Shown: piece by piece, positions 8,026 through 17,156 of the stretch
Layout: each line of letters starts with the position of its first letter
Numbering within the stretch: position 1 is the stretch's first letter
NCBI RefSeq assembly: GCF_018613835.1
Contig: NZ_JAGGPM010000025.1
Coordinates: forward strand, 92,460-156,459
Source: Arthrobacter sp. ISL-5
Lineage (GTDB): Bacteria; Actinomycetota; Actinomycetes; Actinomycetales; Micrococcaceae
Direction of reading: 5' to 3'
Length of the DNA: 64,000 nt
Translations under genes and position numbers: made by a program
Notes under the pieces: model-generated
Database searches by the model: none
What the model saw: only the letters and a program-made list of their open reading frames with translations
What the model was told of the DNA's origin: nothing

Positions 8026-9549
8026 ATGACGCTTAACAAGTTCAACCTCCCCGATGTTGGCGAGGGCCTCACCGAGGCCGAGATCGTCTCCTGGAAGGTC
8101 AAGCCGGGCGACACCGTGGCCATCAACGATGTCCTCTGCGAAATCGAGACCGCGAAGTCCCTCGTGGAGCTGCCGTCACCGTTCGCCGGCACCGTCACGG
8201 AACTGCTGGTCCCGGAAGGGGTGACCGTCGACGTCGGGACCGCCATCATCAGCGTGTCCGATGCCGTCTCGGGCGACCCCACGCCCGCCGACGTGCCGGC
8301 GCCCACCCTGCAGACGGCGGCGCCTGCGGCACCGATGTACGGGAAGCTTGCGGCAGACGACCAGCCGGCTTCCGACGGCGGAGCTTCCGACGGCGGCCCG
8401 GCCGGCGGTCCGCTCGTGGGGTCCGGCCCCAAGGCCGACGCCGTCAAGCGCCGCCCGCGGAAGACGCGGACTGAGATTCCGGCGGACCCAATCCACGGTG
8501 CTCCGGAGATCGAGCCTGTCCAGCCCCGGTCGGCGGAAGCTGTGCTGGAGGCCCCGGTTCCAGCGGGCTCAACCAGCGGCGCGGTTCCGGCGGGTTCGGC
8601 CAGCGGCGCCGAAAAACCCACGCTCGGCGGCACCATCACTGGACTGGTGAACAAGGTCCTGGCCAAGCCGCCGGTGCGCAAGATCGCCCGGGACCTGGGC
8701 ATTGACCTGGCCGACGTCGTCGCCACCGGCGCCCGGGGCGAGGTGACCCGGGAGGACTTGGTCAGCTACCAGGCGCAGCGGGACGCGGAGCTGGACAAGG
8801 CGGACACGTTCTGGGGCAAGTCGGGCCGCCCGCAGGACCAGCGGATCGAACGTATCCCGGTCAAGGGCGTCCGGAAGGCCACCGCGAAGGCCATGGTGGA
8901 ATCGGCGTTCTCCGCGCCGCACGTCAGCATCTTCGTGGACGTGGACGCCAGCCGCACCATGGAGTTCGTCAAGCGGCTCAAGGCCTCCCGCGATTTCGAG
9001 GGCATCAAGGTTTCACCGCTGCTGATCCTCGCCAAGGCCGTCATCTGGGCCGCGGCCCGCAATCCCAGCGTGAACGCCACGTGGGTGGACGACCCGGAGG
9101 GCAGCGATGCCGCGGAAATCCACGTCAAGCACTTCATGAACCTGGGCATTGCCGCGGCGACGCCACGGGGCCTGATGGTGCCGAACATCAAGAACGCCCA
9201 GGACCTCTCGCTCAAGGAGCTGGCACTGGCGCTGAACGACCTCGCCACCACGGCCCGTGCCGGCAAGACCCAGCCGTCCCAGATGCAGGGCGGCACCCTG
9301 ACCGTCACCAACATCGGGGCCCTCGGCATCGATACCGGCACCCCCATCATCAATCCCGGCGAAGTGGCCATCGTGGCCTTCGGCACCATCAAGCAGAAGC
9401 CGTGGGTCCTGGACGGCGAGGTCATTCCGCGCTGGATCACCACGCTCGGCGGCTCCTTCGACCACCGTGTTGTGGACGGCGACCTCTCCGCCCGCTTCAT
9501 GGCCGACGTCGCCTCCATCCTTGAGGAGCCAGCCCTGCTGCTTGACTGA
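8026..9549 (+). CDS. bkdC: Dihydrolipoamide acyltransferase E2
   Basis: 507 residues. Domain order: lipoyl domain at 1-80 with the lipoylated lysine in [12 protein letters not shown] (Lys44); a long flexible Ala/Pro/Gly linker; a peripheral E1/E3-binding domain around [19 protein letters not shown] (about 215-255); and the catalytic acyltransferase core, with the active-site histidine in [11 protein letters not shown] near the C-terminus. One lipoyl domain is the usual number for branched-chain E2. It lies 83 bases after bkdB on the same strand, completing an E1a-E1b-E2 operon without E3. Confidence 0.92.
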   Translation: MTLNKFNLPDVGEGLTEAEIVSWKVKPGDTVAINDVLCEIETAKSLVELPSPFAGTVTELLVPEGVTVDVGTAIISVSDAVSGDPTPADVPAPTLQTAAPAAPMYGKLAADDQPASDGGASDGGPAGGPLVGSGPKADAVKRRPRKTRTEIPADPIHGAPEIEPVQPRSAEAVLEAPVPAGSTSGAVPAGSASGAEKPTLGGTITGLVNKVLAKPPVRKIARDLGIDLADVVATGARGEVTREDLVSYQAQRDAELDKADTFWGKSGRPQDQRIERIPVKGVRKATAKAMVESAFSAPHVSIFVDVDASRTMEFVKRLKASRDFEGIKVSPLLILAKAVIWAAARNPSVNATWVDDPEGSDAAEIHVKHFMNLGIAAATPRGLMVPNIKNAQDLSLKELALALNDLATTARAGKTQPSQMQGGTLTVTNIGALGIDTGTPIINPGEVAIVAFGTIKQKPWVLDGEVIPRWITTLGGSFDHRVVDGDLSARFMADVASILEEPALLLD

Positions 9550-9645
9550 TTCGGCCAGGGTCAGGTTCTGTGCCAAGGCGATGGCCAAGGCGAGGCCAGG
9601 GCTAAGCGAGCGGAAGGGCGGGACTGTGGGCAGGACGGGACCTTC

Positions 9646-10254
9646 ATGAGCATCCGTGCCATGAACCTCGCGGCCAGGGTGATCACGGAGCTCTTTCAGC
9701 CAACTGTCACCGTGGCCTTACTCCTGCTGTTCAGCCCGGCCGTTGAACCGGGGTTCCCGGGCACGGCCTGGTTCGGTGCCGTGGCGGTGCTGTTTGTGTG
9801 CGTGCTGCCGCTGGCCGCCGTTGTACTGCTGGTCCGGCTGGGGAAGGTGACGGACCACCACGTCAGCGACCGCAGGCAGCGCGCCCCGGTGCTGGCCATG
9901 GCAACCGTGTCACTGCTGGCCGGATTATGCCTGTTGCTGGCCATCAACGCTCCGCGCAGCGTGATAGCGATGGTGCTGGCGACAGTGGGCGGAGTGGCGG
10001 TGCTTGCCGTCATCAGCCTCTACTGGAAAATCAGCGGGCATGCGGGGTCCATTGCCTTCGCCACGGCCGTCGCCGTCCTGATGCTGGGCGCCCCGTGGAG
10101 TCCGTTGCTGCTGCTGATCCCAGCTGTCTGCTGGTCCCGCGTGGTGCTCCGCGCGCATACTGTCGCCCAGGTGGTGGCCGGCGCGGTGGTTGGCGGCGGC
10201 GTCACCACGTTGCTGTGGTGGTTACTGCTGGAACTGACGGTCCGCCGAGCCTGA
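9646..10254 (+). CDS. PAP2-like membrane phosphatase family protein, atypical motif
   Basis: 202 residues with about six hydrophobic segments. It shows the PAP2 layout: a basic patch DHHVSDRRQRAP (motif 1 region), WKISGHAGSI (motif 2, SGH) and SRVVLRAHTVAQVVAGAVVG (motif 3). Motif 3 keeps Arg and His but has Gln where the family usually has Asp (SRxxxxxHxxxD), so activity may be weak or altered. Family enzymes dephosphorylate lipid phosphates at the membrane. The start ATG 9646 lacks an obvious strong ribosome binding site; MNLAARVITEL, 15 bases downstream, is possible. Confidence 0.7.
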   Translation: MSIRAMNLAARVITELFQPTVTVALLLLFSPAVEPGFPGTAWFGAVAVLFVCVLPLAAVVLLVRLGKVTDHHVSDRRQRAPVLAMATVSLLAGLCLLLAINAPRSVIAMVLATVGGVAVLAVISLYWKISGHAGSIAFATAVAVLMLGAPWSPLLLLIPAVCWSRVVLRAHTVAQVVAGAVVGGGVTTLLWWLLLELTVRRA

Positions 10255-10272
10255 CGCCGCCGGAGCTGAGCC

Positions 10273-10653
10273 TCAGTACGCGGCGTACGTGGTCATCAGC
10301 TGGGCCAGGACGGGATCGGAACTCATGCCCGCCAAGCCAAAGGCGGCGGCAATCATCGCGCCGGACACGGCGGCGACGGTGCCCGACACGGCGGCCAGGA
10401 ACTTCCAGTCATCGCGCAGGACGCTCTGCACGGTGTCGGGCAGCCGCAGGTCCGGGGAGATGAGGTTCGGGGCGCTGTCCACGGAGCCGTCATCCAGCAG
10501 TGCGATGACACGGCCGGCCGAACGGTCCACGCGCATGGCGCTGATGTGGTTGCCGTGACGGGCAAGAAGGATGTCGTGACCCACGAGCTGGCGCCGCTGG
10601 AGTGTAAGCAAAGTGTTCCCCTGAAGTGGTAGATTCTCGGATGTCCGCTCCAT
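10273..10653 (-). CDS. Hypothetical small protein with C-terminal hydrophobic segment
   Basis: 126 residues, no recognised family. The N-terminal half is polar with LLARHGNHISAMRVDRSAGRVIALLDDG, and the C-terminal quarter has a hydrophobic stretch (VSGTVAAVSGAMIAAAFGLAGM) that could be a single membrane anchor or hairpin. The ATG at 10653 is preceded by GAGGTG, a good ribosome binding site. It is convergent with the PAP2-like gene and downstream of a universal stress gene on the same strand, 157 bases away. Confidence 0.55.
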   Translation of the reverse strand: MERTSENLPLQGNTLLTLQRRQLVGHDILLARHGNHISAMRVDRSAGRVIALLDDGSVDSAPNLISPDLRLPDTVQSVLRDDWKFLAAVSGTVAAVSGAMIAAAFGLAGMSSDPVLAQLMTTYAAY

Positions 10654-10810
10654 CGGGGGCACCTCAAATTTTACCGTCGGGTTCGTCGCGGCCTGCCGCA
10701 AAACGGGGTGAGACTGCCCACCACAAGGGGTGACCCGCGTCAAGTCGTGGGCGGCTTCCCGCTGACACGGCTTGCTACAGCAGCGCCGCCCACTCGCGGA
10801 TGCTGACCTT

Positions 10811-11242
10811 CTAGTCGGCGCCGTACGTGTTGGCGATGTAGACGTCGCAGGAGGCGCTGTGTGCAACGCTGTTTGCCACGCTGCCCAGGACGCGCCCCAG
10901 GCCGTGCATGCGCCGGTTTCCCACCACGATCATGCTGGCATCGAGCCGTTCCGCCTCTTTGACGATGGCCTCGGCCGGCTTGCCACGCGCCGAGGAGTAG
11001 GTGATCTTGAGGTCGCCGCCGGCCAGGTCTGTGGCGACATTCTTGGCTACCTTCTCGGCTTCGCCCGCATCCGAGACGATCCACCTGTCACTGCCGCTGC
11101 CGTAGACCTCGGTCCGGTCGGTGTCGAAGGCCGACACCACGTGCAGCCTTGCCCCGAGTGCCAGGGCAAGGTCCCTGGCTGCTTCCGCCGCCTTCCGGGC
11201 GGTCCCGCTCTTGTCCACGCCTACAACAATGATTCCGCCCAT
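10811..11242 (-). CDS. Universal stress protein, ATP-binding type
   Basis: 143 residues with a single UspA domain. The opening IIVVGVDKSGTARKA and the ATP-binding loop VGNRRMHGLGRVLGSVANSV (G-2x-G-9x-G-S pattern) mark the nucleotide-binding branch. Such proteins modulate stress and hypoxia survival in actinobacteria. It is transcribed alone or with the small downstream gene. A second, distant universal stress gene lies at 59418-59909. Confidence 0.9.
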   Translation of the reverse strand: MGGIIVVGVDKSGTARKAAEAARDLALALGARLHVVSAFDTDRTEVYGSGSDRWIVSDAGEAEKVAKNVATDLAGGDLKITYSSARGKPAEAIVKEAERLDASMIVVGNRRMHGLGRVLGSVANSVAHSASCDVYIANTYGAD

Positions 11243-11376
11243 GCCCCTGCTCCTCTTCGTTCGCCGCCTCTGCGTGCGCAGTGCCTCATTGTCTCCTGCG
11301 TCTGCACCGGTGTCCGGCCGCCATTCTCAGGCTATCGCTCCTCTGAGGTGCGGCCCAGCCTTTGGGCCGGTGCGGC

Positions 11377-12672
11377 TCACGCCAGCGCGTCGATTGCCTC
11401 CCGCAGCACCGGCGCCAGGCGCCGCACGCCCTCGGCAATGGCCTCCGGCGGCACTGCGCTGAACGCCAGGCGGAGCTTGTTGGACGGCTCGTCCGAGTGG
11501 GTGAAAGCGGCGCCCGGGATGAAGACGACGCCTGCATCGATCGCTTTGCGCAGCAGCGGGTAGGTGTCCACGCCCGCGGGAAGCGTTACCCACACGAAGA
11601 ATCCGCCTTCGGGCCGGGTCCAGGTGAGCCCCTCCGGCATGTACTTCTCCAGCGCGGCGAGCATGGCGTGGCAGCGCTCGGCATACAGGCCGCGGTACGT
11701 CTGGATCTGGCCCTTCCAGTCATAATCCCGGAGGTAGGCCGAGACCAGCATCTGGTTCAGGGTCGGCGGGCACAGCGTGACGGCCTCGGAGGCCAGGTAG
11801 TAGCGGCGCTGCAGGTGTGCCGGAACGAGTGCCCAGCCGATGCGCAGGCCGGGTGCGAAGATCTTGGAGAAGGACCCCATGTAGATGACATCGTCCGGGT
11901 TGGCGGCCCGCAGCGGTTCGAGGTGCTGCCCTTCAAACCTCAGCAGGCCGTAGGGGTTGTCTTCCAGGACAATGATGTTGGCCCTGCGGCAGATATCAAC
12001 GATTTGCTGCCGGCGTTCCTTGGCCAGGGTGATGCCGGACGGGTTGTTGAAGTTGGGGATGGTATAGAGGAACTTGATGTTCTTTCCGGCGGTCTGGAGC
12101 GCAGCGATCCTGGCCTCAAGAAGCTCGGGCACCAGCCCGTCGTCGTCCATCATCACCGCCTCAACCTGCACCTGGTAAGCCTCGAAGGTGTTGAGGGCGC
12201 CCACGTAGGTGGGCTCCTCCACGAGGACGACGTCGCCGGGGTTGCAGAACACCTTGGTGGCCACGTCCTGGGCCGACTGCGAGCCAGCGGTGATCACCAC
12301 GTTTTCCGGCTTGGCGTCGAGGATTCCTTCGGCGGCCATCACCTCGCAGATCTGGGTGCGGAGTTCTTCCGTGCCCTGGCCTCCGCCGTACTGGAGGGCC
12401 GTCAGGCCGTCTTCGGCGATGATCCTCGCGGCCGTCTGGGCGAGCTTTTCCAGGGGCAGGGACTGCAGGTAGGGGCTGCCGCCGGCGAGGGAGACGAGCC
12501 CCGGGCGCATGGAGATGTCGAAGACGTCCCGGACGGCCGACTGCTTGATGTTTGCTGCGCGCTCCGAGAAGAGTTCCTCGTGGCGGTGGGCGGACGTGGC
12601 CGCGCGTTCGATTGCGTCAATGGCTTCGGCCGGCAGGACGGCTGCCGCGGCATCAAGTGTTTCGTGGGTCAC
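11377..12672 (-). CDS. Class I/II PLP aminotransferase (2-aminoadipate/MocR-core type)
   Basis: 431 residues from the preferred GTG start at 12672 (VTHETLDAA). Motifs are SLAGGSPYLQSLP, YGGGQGTEELR, the cofactor motif TIPNFNNPSG, IIVLEDNPYGLLRFEG (pyridine aspartate region) and the PLP lysine in YMGSFSKIFAPGLRIGW. This matches the LysN-like aminotransferase core that also forms the C-terminus of MocR regulators, but there is no winged-helix domain. The substrate is uncertain; the family covers 2-aminoadipate and aromatic or aliphatic amino acids. A TTG start at 12723 would overlap the operator-like repeats, so it is less likely. Confidence 0.82.
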   Translation of the reverse strand: MTHETLDAAAAVLPAEAIDAIERAATSAHRHEELFSERAANIKQSAVRDVFDISMRPGLVSLAGGSPYLQSLPLEKLAQTAARIIAEDGLTALQYGGGQGTEELRTQICEVMAAEGILDAKPENVVITAGSQSAQDVATKVFCNPGDVVLVEEPTYVGALNTFEAYQVQVEAVMMDDDGLVPELLEARIAALQTAGKNIKFLYTIPNFNNPSGITLAKERRQQIVDICRRANIIVLEDNPYGLLRFEGQHLEPLRAANPDDVIYMGSFSKIFAPGLRIGWALVPAHLQRRYYLASEAVTLCPPTLNQMLVSAYLRDYDWKGQIQTYRGLYAERCHAMLAALEKYMPEGLTWTRPEGGFFVWVTLPAGVDTYPLLRKAIDAGVVFIPGAAFTHSDEPSNKLRLAFSAVPPEAIAEGVRRLAPVLREAIDALA

Positions 12673-12694
12673 ATTTCCTAGGATACAGCCAAAG

Positions 12695-12724
12695 GTTGTC
12701 GGGAAGGCAACAGTTGTTGACAAC
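12695..12724 (-). promoter_or_regulatory. Operator-like repeats upstream of the aminotransferase
   Basis: GTTGTC at 12695-12700 is followed by GTTGTTGACAAC at 12713-12724, which is an inverted repeat (TTGT-N2-ACAA core). The element is 23-52 bases before the chosen GTG start and between divergent genes. TTGT-N2-ACAA dyads are typical of GntR/MarR-like sites; the cognate regulator is unknown. Confidence 0.4.
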
Positions 12725-12784
12725 GAAACCCCCGGATCCCGGGCCGGGCTTTACCTCCGTTCGCCGAAGGCATGGAATGGAGCC

Positions 12785-13654
12785 ATGACACCGCACCCTT
12801 CTGCCAGCGCCCAGTCAGCCAAGGCAGCCGCCTTCCATCAGCTCCACTCGGCCGCGGCGGCGCCGCTGGTGCTCGTGAACGTGTGGGACGCGGCGTCGGC
12901 AAAACTCGTGGAGGAGGCCGGGGCCACGGCCCTGGCGACGTCCAGTTCCGCCGTTTCCTGGAGCCTGGGATTTCCGGACGGCAACCATCTGCCCGTTGAC
13001 CTTGCCGTGGCGGCCATCCGCCGGATCGCGGCGGCCACAGCCCTCCCTGTCACGGCGGACATCGAGACCGGATACGCCGGCTCCGACGGCGCCTTCGATG
13101 ACGGCCTGCTCCGGCAGACCGTTACGGCCGTGCTGGAGGCCGGAGCCGTCGGCGTGAACCTCGAGGACTCCGGCGGGGATCCGCTCACGCCCGTGGCCGA
13201 ACAGGCCCGCCGGATCGGCCTTGTCCGGGACGCGGCGGAAGACTTCGGGGTGGCACTTTTCATCAACGCCCGGACGGACACGTACCTGTCAGGCCGCTTT
13301 CCGGAATCGGCTTTCGAGGAAACCCTGCAGCGCGCCGCCGCCTACGTGGCCGCCGGGGCCGACGGAATATTCGTTCCCGGCGTCACCGACCTCCACGTTT
13401 TGCACGAGCTCGCGCGGAGAATCGCGGCGCCACTGAACGCGCTCGCCGGCGTCGGGGCCGCTTCCGTGGGGGAACTGCACGACGCCGGCGTGCGGCGTAT
13501 CAGCATCGGCGGCAACACGGCGAAGGCGGCGTATGCGACGGTGTCCCGGGTGGCCGCCGAGGTGCTCGGCGACGGCAACTGGTCGGAACTGGCCGGCGCG
13601 CGCAGCCACGCCGAGATGGACGCCCTGTTTGCCCCGGGTGACGCCGACGAATGA
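12785..13654 (+). CDS. Isocitrate lyase/PEP mutase family protein
   Basis: 289 residues. The (beta/alpha)8 PEP mutase/isocitrate lyase superfamily is indicated by LVNVWDAASAKLVEEAG, the metal-site strand VTADIETGYAG, GVNLEDSGG and FINARTDTYLSG, then ADGIFVPGV. The isocitrate-lyase KKCGH loop is absent, so it is not an isocitrate lyase; the usual label is a 2-methylisocitrate-lyase-like or carboxyvinyl-carboxyphosphonate mutase-like C-C or P-C lyase of unknown substrate. It is divergent from the aminotransferase gene, about 110 bases apart. Confidence 0.82.
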   Translation: MTPHPSASAQSAKAAAFHQLHSAAAAPLVLVNVWDAASAKLVEEAGATALATSSSAVSWSLGFPDGNHLPVDLAVAAIRRIAAATALPVTADIETGYAGSDGAFDDGLLRQTVTAVLEAGAVGVNLEDSGGDPLTPVAEQARRIGLVRDAAEDFGVALFINARTDTYLSGRFPESAFEETLQRAAAYVAAGADGIFVPGVTDLHVLHELARRIAAPLNALAGVGAASVGELHDAGVRRISIGGNTAKAAYATVSRVAAEVLGDGNWSELAGARSHAEMDALFAPGDADE

Positions 13655-13711
13655 GGCGCCCAGGAACGAGACGGGATTGGCCCGCGGGAGGCCCGCCCAA
13701 GCCGGCGGCGC

Positions 13712-14575
13712 CTAGCGCAGGCTGAGGACCTCGGCCAGCCTGACGCCGTTGACGTAGATCTCCGCCCGGGTGGCGCCCACTGCCGTGACGGCGGTTTGGG
13801 TGAGCTGCGCTTCAATACGCGGAATGTCGCAGACGCCGCCCGGCTGCACCGACCCGGACAGGTTGACCACCACGGTGGTGCCGTCGAGGTACCCGGAAAC
13901 ATACTGCAGCGTGGACGATGATAGGGCGTTATAGAGGCCGGACGGCGGCGGTGGGCCGGCCAACAGCCGGCTCATGGCGGCGTGTAGCGGCTCCCGGATG
14001 GAGGGATCGGCGTCGTGCACGGCAACCAGGCTGTCGTTGCAGCCGAAGCGCACACCCGACGTGCCGCCGTCGTCGAGGGCCACGTAGTAGACGGCGGTTC
14101 CGCCAGCCTGGCCGCCCGACCCGGCGCCGGGCCCTGTGGCCTTAGGTGCCGTGGCCTTGGGCGCCGCTGCCTCAGGCGCCGTGCCCGCGGGAGCATCCTG
14201 TGTGCCGGCGGACGGCAGACCCTGGATGGCCGGGCCGCCGGCGTCTGGCGGTGGGGCGGCCGGGTCCGGTGGCCCGGAGGCCTGCTCCGGCACGTCAGCG
14301 GCCGTGCCCGAACCGAAACCAGGCCCCGTGCCGGACGCGGCAGATCCGGACCCGAAGCCTTCGGCGGGACTTGCAGGCGCGCCACCGGCCTCCTCCGGCG
14401 GACTGGCCGGCGGGGCGGGGCGGGGCTGGGGAGCGGGGGCCGCGGCGCCGGCGTCCGCAGACCCTCCGGGGGCGGACGCCGGGCGCGGGGCGCAGGAGCC
14501 CAGCCACAACGGAAGTAGGAGGCAGAGGGCGGCAGCCGCCGCCCTGCGTGCCCTGCCGTCCTGGCTGGTCTTCAT
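13712..14575 (-). CDS. GerMN-domain lipoprotein
   Basis: 287 residues from ATG 14575. A lipoprotein signal with LLPLWLGSCAPRP (lipobox LGSC, Cys about 28) is followed by roughly 115 residues of low-complexity Pro/Ala/Gly linker. The C-terminal GerMN domain runs from TAVYYVALDDGG to the end (VYVNGVRLAEVLSLR-like tail) and includes TTVVVNLSGSV. GerMN domains occur in spore germination GerM and in actinobacterial LpqB-like lipoproteins. This one would be exported and membrane-anchored; its ligand is unknown. The long disordered linker suggests display across the cell wall. An upstream in-frame start at 14617 exists but places the signal too far inside. Confidence 0.78.
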   Translation of the reverse strand: MKTSQDGRARRAAAAALCLLLPLWLGSCAPRPASAPGGSADAGAAAPAPQPRPAPPASPPEEAGGAPASPAEGFGSGSAASGTGPGFGSGTAADVPEQASGPPDPAAPPPDAGGPAIQGLPSAGTQDAPAGTAPEAAAPKATAPKATGPGAGSGGQAGGTAVYYVALDDGGTSGVRFGCNDSLVAVHDADPSIREPLHAAMSRLLAGPPPPSGLYNALSSSTLQYVSGYLDGTTVVVNLSGSVQPGGVCDIPRIEAQLTQTAVTAVGATRAEIYVNGVRLAEVLSLR

Positions 14576-14720
14576 GACTGCACCGCACTTCCTGCCCCGG
14601 TACGTCCCGTATGTCAACGTTACGGCGGAGGACGCTGCCGCGGGTTTCAGTTCGGCCGCAGCTCAGTCACGGATTGGTTGCGCCCCCGGCAGCCCGTGGC
14701 AGCCCGCCGCTTAAACGGCA

Positions 14721-14755
14721 CACGCCCCCGCAACGGTGAGGTTGCCGGGGGCGTG
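14721..14755 (-). terminator. Intrinsic terminator of the FMN reductase gene
   Basis: CACGCCCCCG-CAAC (14721-14734) pairs with GTTG-CCGGGGGCGTG (14741-14755), with one bulged base and a 6-nt loop. It lies 17 bases past the reductase stop codon on the minus strand, with GTTTAA after the stem. Confidence 0.72.
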
Positions 14756-14771
14756 GGCGGAATTAGCTGGA

Positions 14772-15338
14772 TCAGGCTGCTGCGGTGGCCTGCTCGGCGG
14801 ATGCCAGGGAGTCGAAGATGCCCTTGATCTGCTCAACAACCTCGGCGTCGTCCTTCGGGTGGGTCTCGGCGAAGCGGACCATGGAACCGGGAACGGCGAG
14901 CTTGACGTCCTCCAGGACCTTCGCGCCGGCGATGCCTACCGCCTTGCGGGCCTCGTCCTGCGCCCAGACGCCGCCGAACTGGCCGAAGGCGGTGCCGACG
15001 ACGGCGGTGGGCTTGCCGACGAGGGCGCCGGCGCCGAACGGGCGGGACAGCCAGTCGATGGCGTTCTTCAGCGAGGCGGGCATGGTGCCGTTGTGCTCCG
15101 GCGTGACCAGGAGCAGGGCGTCTGCCGCGTTGGCTGCGGCGCGGAGGGCGGCGGCGGCTTCGGGGACCTGGCCCTCGACGTCGATGTCCTCGTTGTAGAA
15201 GGGGATGTTGCCCAGGCTCTCGTGGATGACGATGTCAAGGTCCTCCGGGGCGTTCAGCTGGATGGCCTCGGCGAGCTTGCGGTTGGTGGAATCGGCGCGG
15301 AGGCTGCCGACCAGGGTGAGGACGGTGTTCTTGGACAT
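14772..15338 (-). CDS. NAD(P)H-dependent FMN reductase family
   Basis: 188 residues of flavodoxin-like fold. The phosphate-binding loop LVGSLRADSTNRKLAEA and the segment LLVTPEHNGTMPASLKNAIDWLSRP are the hallmarks of NADPH-dependent FMN/quinone/chromate reductases. It is divergent from a TetR-type regulator with an inverted repeat between them, so repression by that regulator and induction by a quinone-like or electrophilic signal is likely (inference). Confidence 0.88.
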   Translation of the reverse strand: MSKNTVLTLVGSLRADSTNRKLAEAIQLNAPEDLDIVIHESLGNIPFYNEDIDVEGQVPEAAAALRAAANAADALLLVTPEHNGTMPASLKNAIDWLSRPFGAGALVGKPTAVVGTAFGQFGGVWAQDEARKAVGIAGAKVLEDVKLAVPGSMVRFAETHPKDDAEVVEQIKGIFDSLASAEQATAAA

Positions 15339-15418
15339 TTGAACTCCTTGTGTCAGGCCGCGGAGGGTCCGCCGGCCGGCTGGGTGTCGAGGCGCTTAAT
15401 GCCTTCACCGATACTAAA

Positions 15419-15432
15419 CGGACTACGGTCCG
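15419..15432. promoter_or_regulatory. Probable TetR operator in a divergent promoter
   Basis: CGGAC-TACG-GTCCG at 15419-15432 is a 5-4-5 inverted repeat embedded in the AT-rich TACTAAACGG...CGGATAATATT stretch between the FMN reductase and TetR genes. Its placement fits autoregulation of the TetR gene and control of the reductase. Confidence 0.5.
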
Positions 15433-15453
15433 GATAATATTCCCCGGTCTAGA

Positions 15454-16071
15454 ATGTTTCTTGTGAGCCTCATCCCAATCCGCTCCGGGACACCCGGTTC
15501 CGGCCCGGAACGCAGCGATGCCGCCCGGAACCGGGAACTGCTGCTGTGCGCGGCCCGGCAGCTGATCGAGGAGTGCGGCGCCGACGCCCTCACCATGGAC
15601 AAGCTGGCCGAGCGCGCGGGCGTGGGCAAGGGGACCGTTTTCCGCCGCTTCGGCAGCCGTGCCGGGCTCATGATGACGCTGCTCAGTGACTCCGAGGCCG
15701 AATTCCAGGGGCGTTTCATGTTCGGGCCCCCGCCGCTGGGCCCCGGGGCGCCGCCGCTGGAGCGGCTCATCGCCTTCGGTGCCGGGCGCATCGGGTACGT
15801 CCTGGAGTACGGGGACCTCGCCCGGGCCGCCGAGCATTCGGTGTACAACCGCTTCGAGGTTCCCGCCGCCGTGCTGTGGCACCGGCACATCGAGCATCTG
15901 CTGCGCGAAGCGGGGCTGGATGCGGACCCCTGGCTTATGGCGATGTCGCTCAGCGCGACCCTGGATCCGGAGCGGCTCCTGCATGCCGTCCGCGTGCAGG
16001 GCGTATCGCCGGAGCGGCTGGTGGAATCTTGGCGCCAGCTTGTTACGCGGGTGGTCCGGCCAGCGGAGTAG
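15454..16071 (+). CDS. TetR family regulator
   Basis: 205 residues. The N-terminal helix-turn-helix reads RNRELLLCAARQLIEE...ALTMDKLAERAGVGKGTVFRRFGSRAGL, a canonical TetR DNA-binding domain starting about residue 28. The C-terminal ligand domain is unclassified. The start may be ATG 15454 or GTG 15463; neither has a strong Shine-Dalgarno sequence, hinting at a near-leaderless transcript. The gene likely controls the divergent FMN reductase. Confidence 0.88.
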   Translation: MFLVSLIPIRSGTPGSGPERSDAARNRELLLCAARQLIEECGADALTMDKLAERAGVGKGTVFRRFGSRAGLMMTLLSDSEAEFQGRFMFGPPPLGPGAPPLERLIAFGAGRIGYVLEYGDLARAAEHSVYNRFEVPAAVLWHRHIEHLLREAGLDADPWLMAMSLSATLDPERLLHAVRVQGVSPERLVESWRQLVTRVVRPAE

Positions 16072-16080
16072 CGTTGCACC

Positions 16081-17139
16081 ATGAGCACCGATGCCGCTTC
16101 CTCCCGTATCCGCACCGCAGTTGTGGGTTTTGGCCTTTCCGGCAGCGTCTTCCACGCGCCGCTGATCGCCGCTGACCAGAGCTATTCGCTGGACGTCATC
16201 GCGACATCCGACGCCGGACGCCAGGCCGCCGCCGTCGAGCGGTACCCCGGCGTGAAGACAGTGCCCGACGGCGATGCCGTCCTTGCGCTGGCGGCCGACC
16301 TTGACCTTGTGGTGCTGGGGACGCCTCCCGCCACGCACTACCCCCTGGCGAAGGCCGCCCTCGAGGCCGGGCTCGACGTCGTAGTCGACAAGCCGTTCGC
16401 CGTGACCAGCGCGCAGGGGCAGGAGCTGATCGGGCTGGCCGAACGGCTGGGCAGGGTCCTTACGGTGTTCCAGAACCGCCGCTGGGATGGGGACTTCCTG
16501 ACCGTGAAGGCGCTGCTGGAGGGTGGCTCGCTGGGCCTGGTGATGCGGTTCGAATCGCGGTTTGAGCGGTGGTCGCCCGAGGTGTCCAAGGCCTGGAAGG
16601 CGGAGGCCACGGCGGCCGACGGCGGCGGGGTCCTCTTCGACCTCGGCACCCACCTGCTGGACCAGGCGCTGCTGCTCTTCGGGCCCGGCGCTGTGGTCCA
16701 CGCGGAGCTCCTGGCGCGGCGGCCGGACGAAAAGGTGGACGACGACTGCTTCCTGGTGGTGCAGCACGAGTCCGGGGTGCAGAGCCACCTGTGGATGAAC
16801 ATGCTGTGCGCCCAGCAGGGTCCCCGCTACCGCGTGCTCGGATCCGAGGCCGGCTACACCAAGCACGGCGTCGACCCGCAGGAACCCTACATAGTTGCCG
16901 GTGGAGGCCCGCTGGACGAAGAGTACGGTGTGGAGGACCCTAAGTGGGCCGGACAGCTGGGCCGCGACGGCCACATCGACCGGCTGTCCACCGAGCGCGG
17001 CGCCTACCCGGAGTTCTACCGGATCCTCGCGGCCAAGATCTCCGACGGTGGCACGGCCTCGTCACTGCCGCTCCCGGTCGGCCCGGCCGGCCCTGTAGAG
17101 GTCCTGAAACTGATAGAGCAGGCCCGGACATTGGCGTAA
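16081..17139 (+). CDS. Gfo/Idh/MocA family oxidoreductase
   Basis: 352 residues. The N-terminal Rossmann fold begins TAVVGFGLSGSVFHAPLI, with the EKP-like lysine motif as VVDKPFAVTSAQG and the C-terminal domain around DGGGVLFDLGTHLLDQALLLFG (conserved Asp/His of sugar or inositol dehydrogenases). GFGLSGSVFHAP is typical of the YdgJ/scyllo-inositol-dehydrogenase-like subgroup. Substrate is not decidable. It begins 9 bases after the TetR stop on the same strand but ends before a long bidirectional hairpin. Confidence 0.87.
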   Translation: MSTDAASSRIRTAVVGFGLSGSVFHAPLIAADQSYSLDVIATSDAGRQAAAVERYPGVKTVPDGDAVLALAADLDLVVLGTPPATHYPLAKAALEAGLDVVVDKPFAVTSAQGQELIGLAERLGRVLTVFQNRRWDGDFLTVKALLEGGSLGLVMRFESRFERWSPEVSKAWKAEATAADGGGVLFDLGTHLLDQALLLFGPGAVVHAELLARRPDEKVDDDCFLVVQHESGVQSHLWMNMLCAQQGPRYRVLGSEAGYTKHGVDPQEPYIVAGGGPLDEEYGVEDPKWAGQLGRDGHIDRLSTERGAYPEFYRILAAKISDGGTASSLPLPVGPAGPVEVLKLIEQARTLA

Positions 17140-17156
17140 GGCGGGCTTAAGCAGCA

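Noticed and set aside
5730..9549. Housekeeping pyruvate dehydrogenase complex
   Set aside because: Actinobacteria generally use AceE for pyruvate; the alpha2beta2 E1 with its own E2 and no E3 is better read as the branched-chain complex, though substrate assays would be needed for certainty.
15235..16974. 579-codon minus-strand frame antisense to the TetR and Gfo/Idh/MocA genes
   Set aside because: Composition and lack of motifs mark it as a shadow frame; the only match is the out-of-frame FMN reductase segment at its end.
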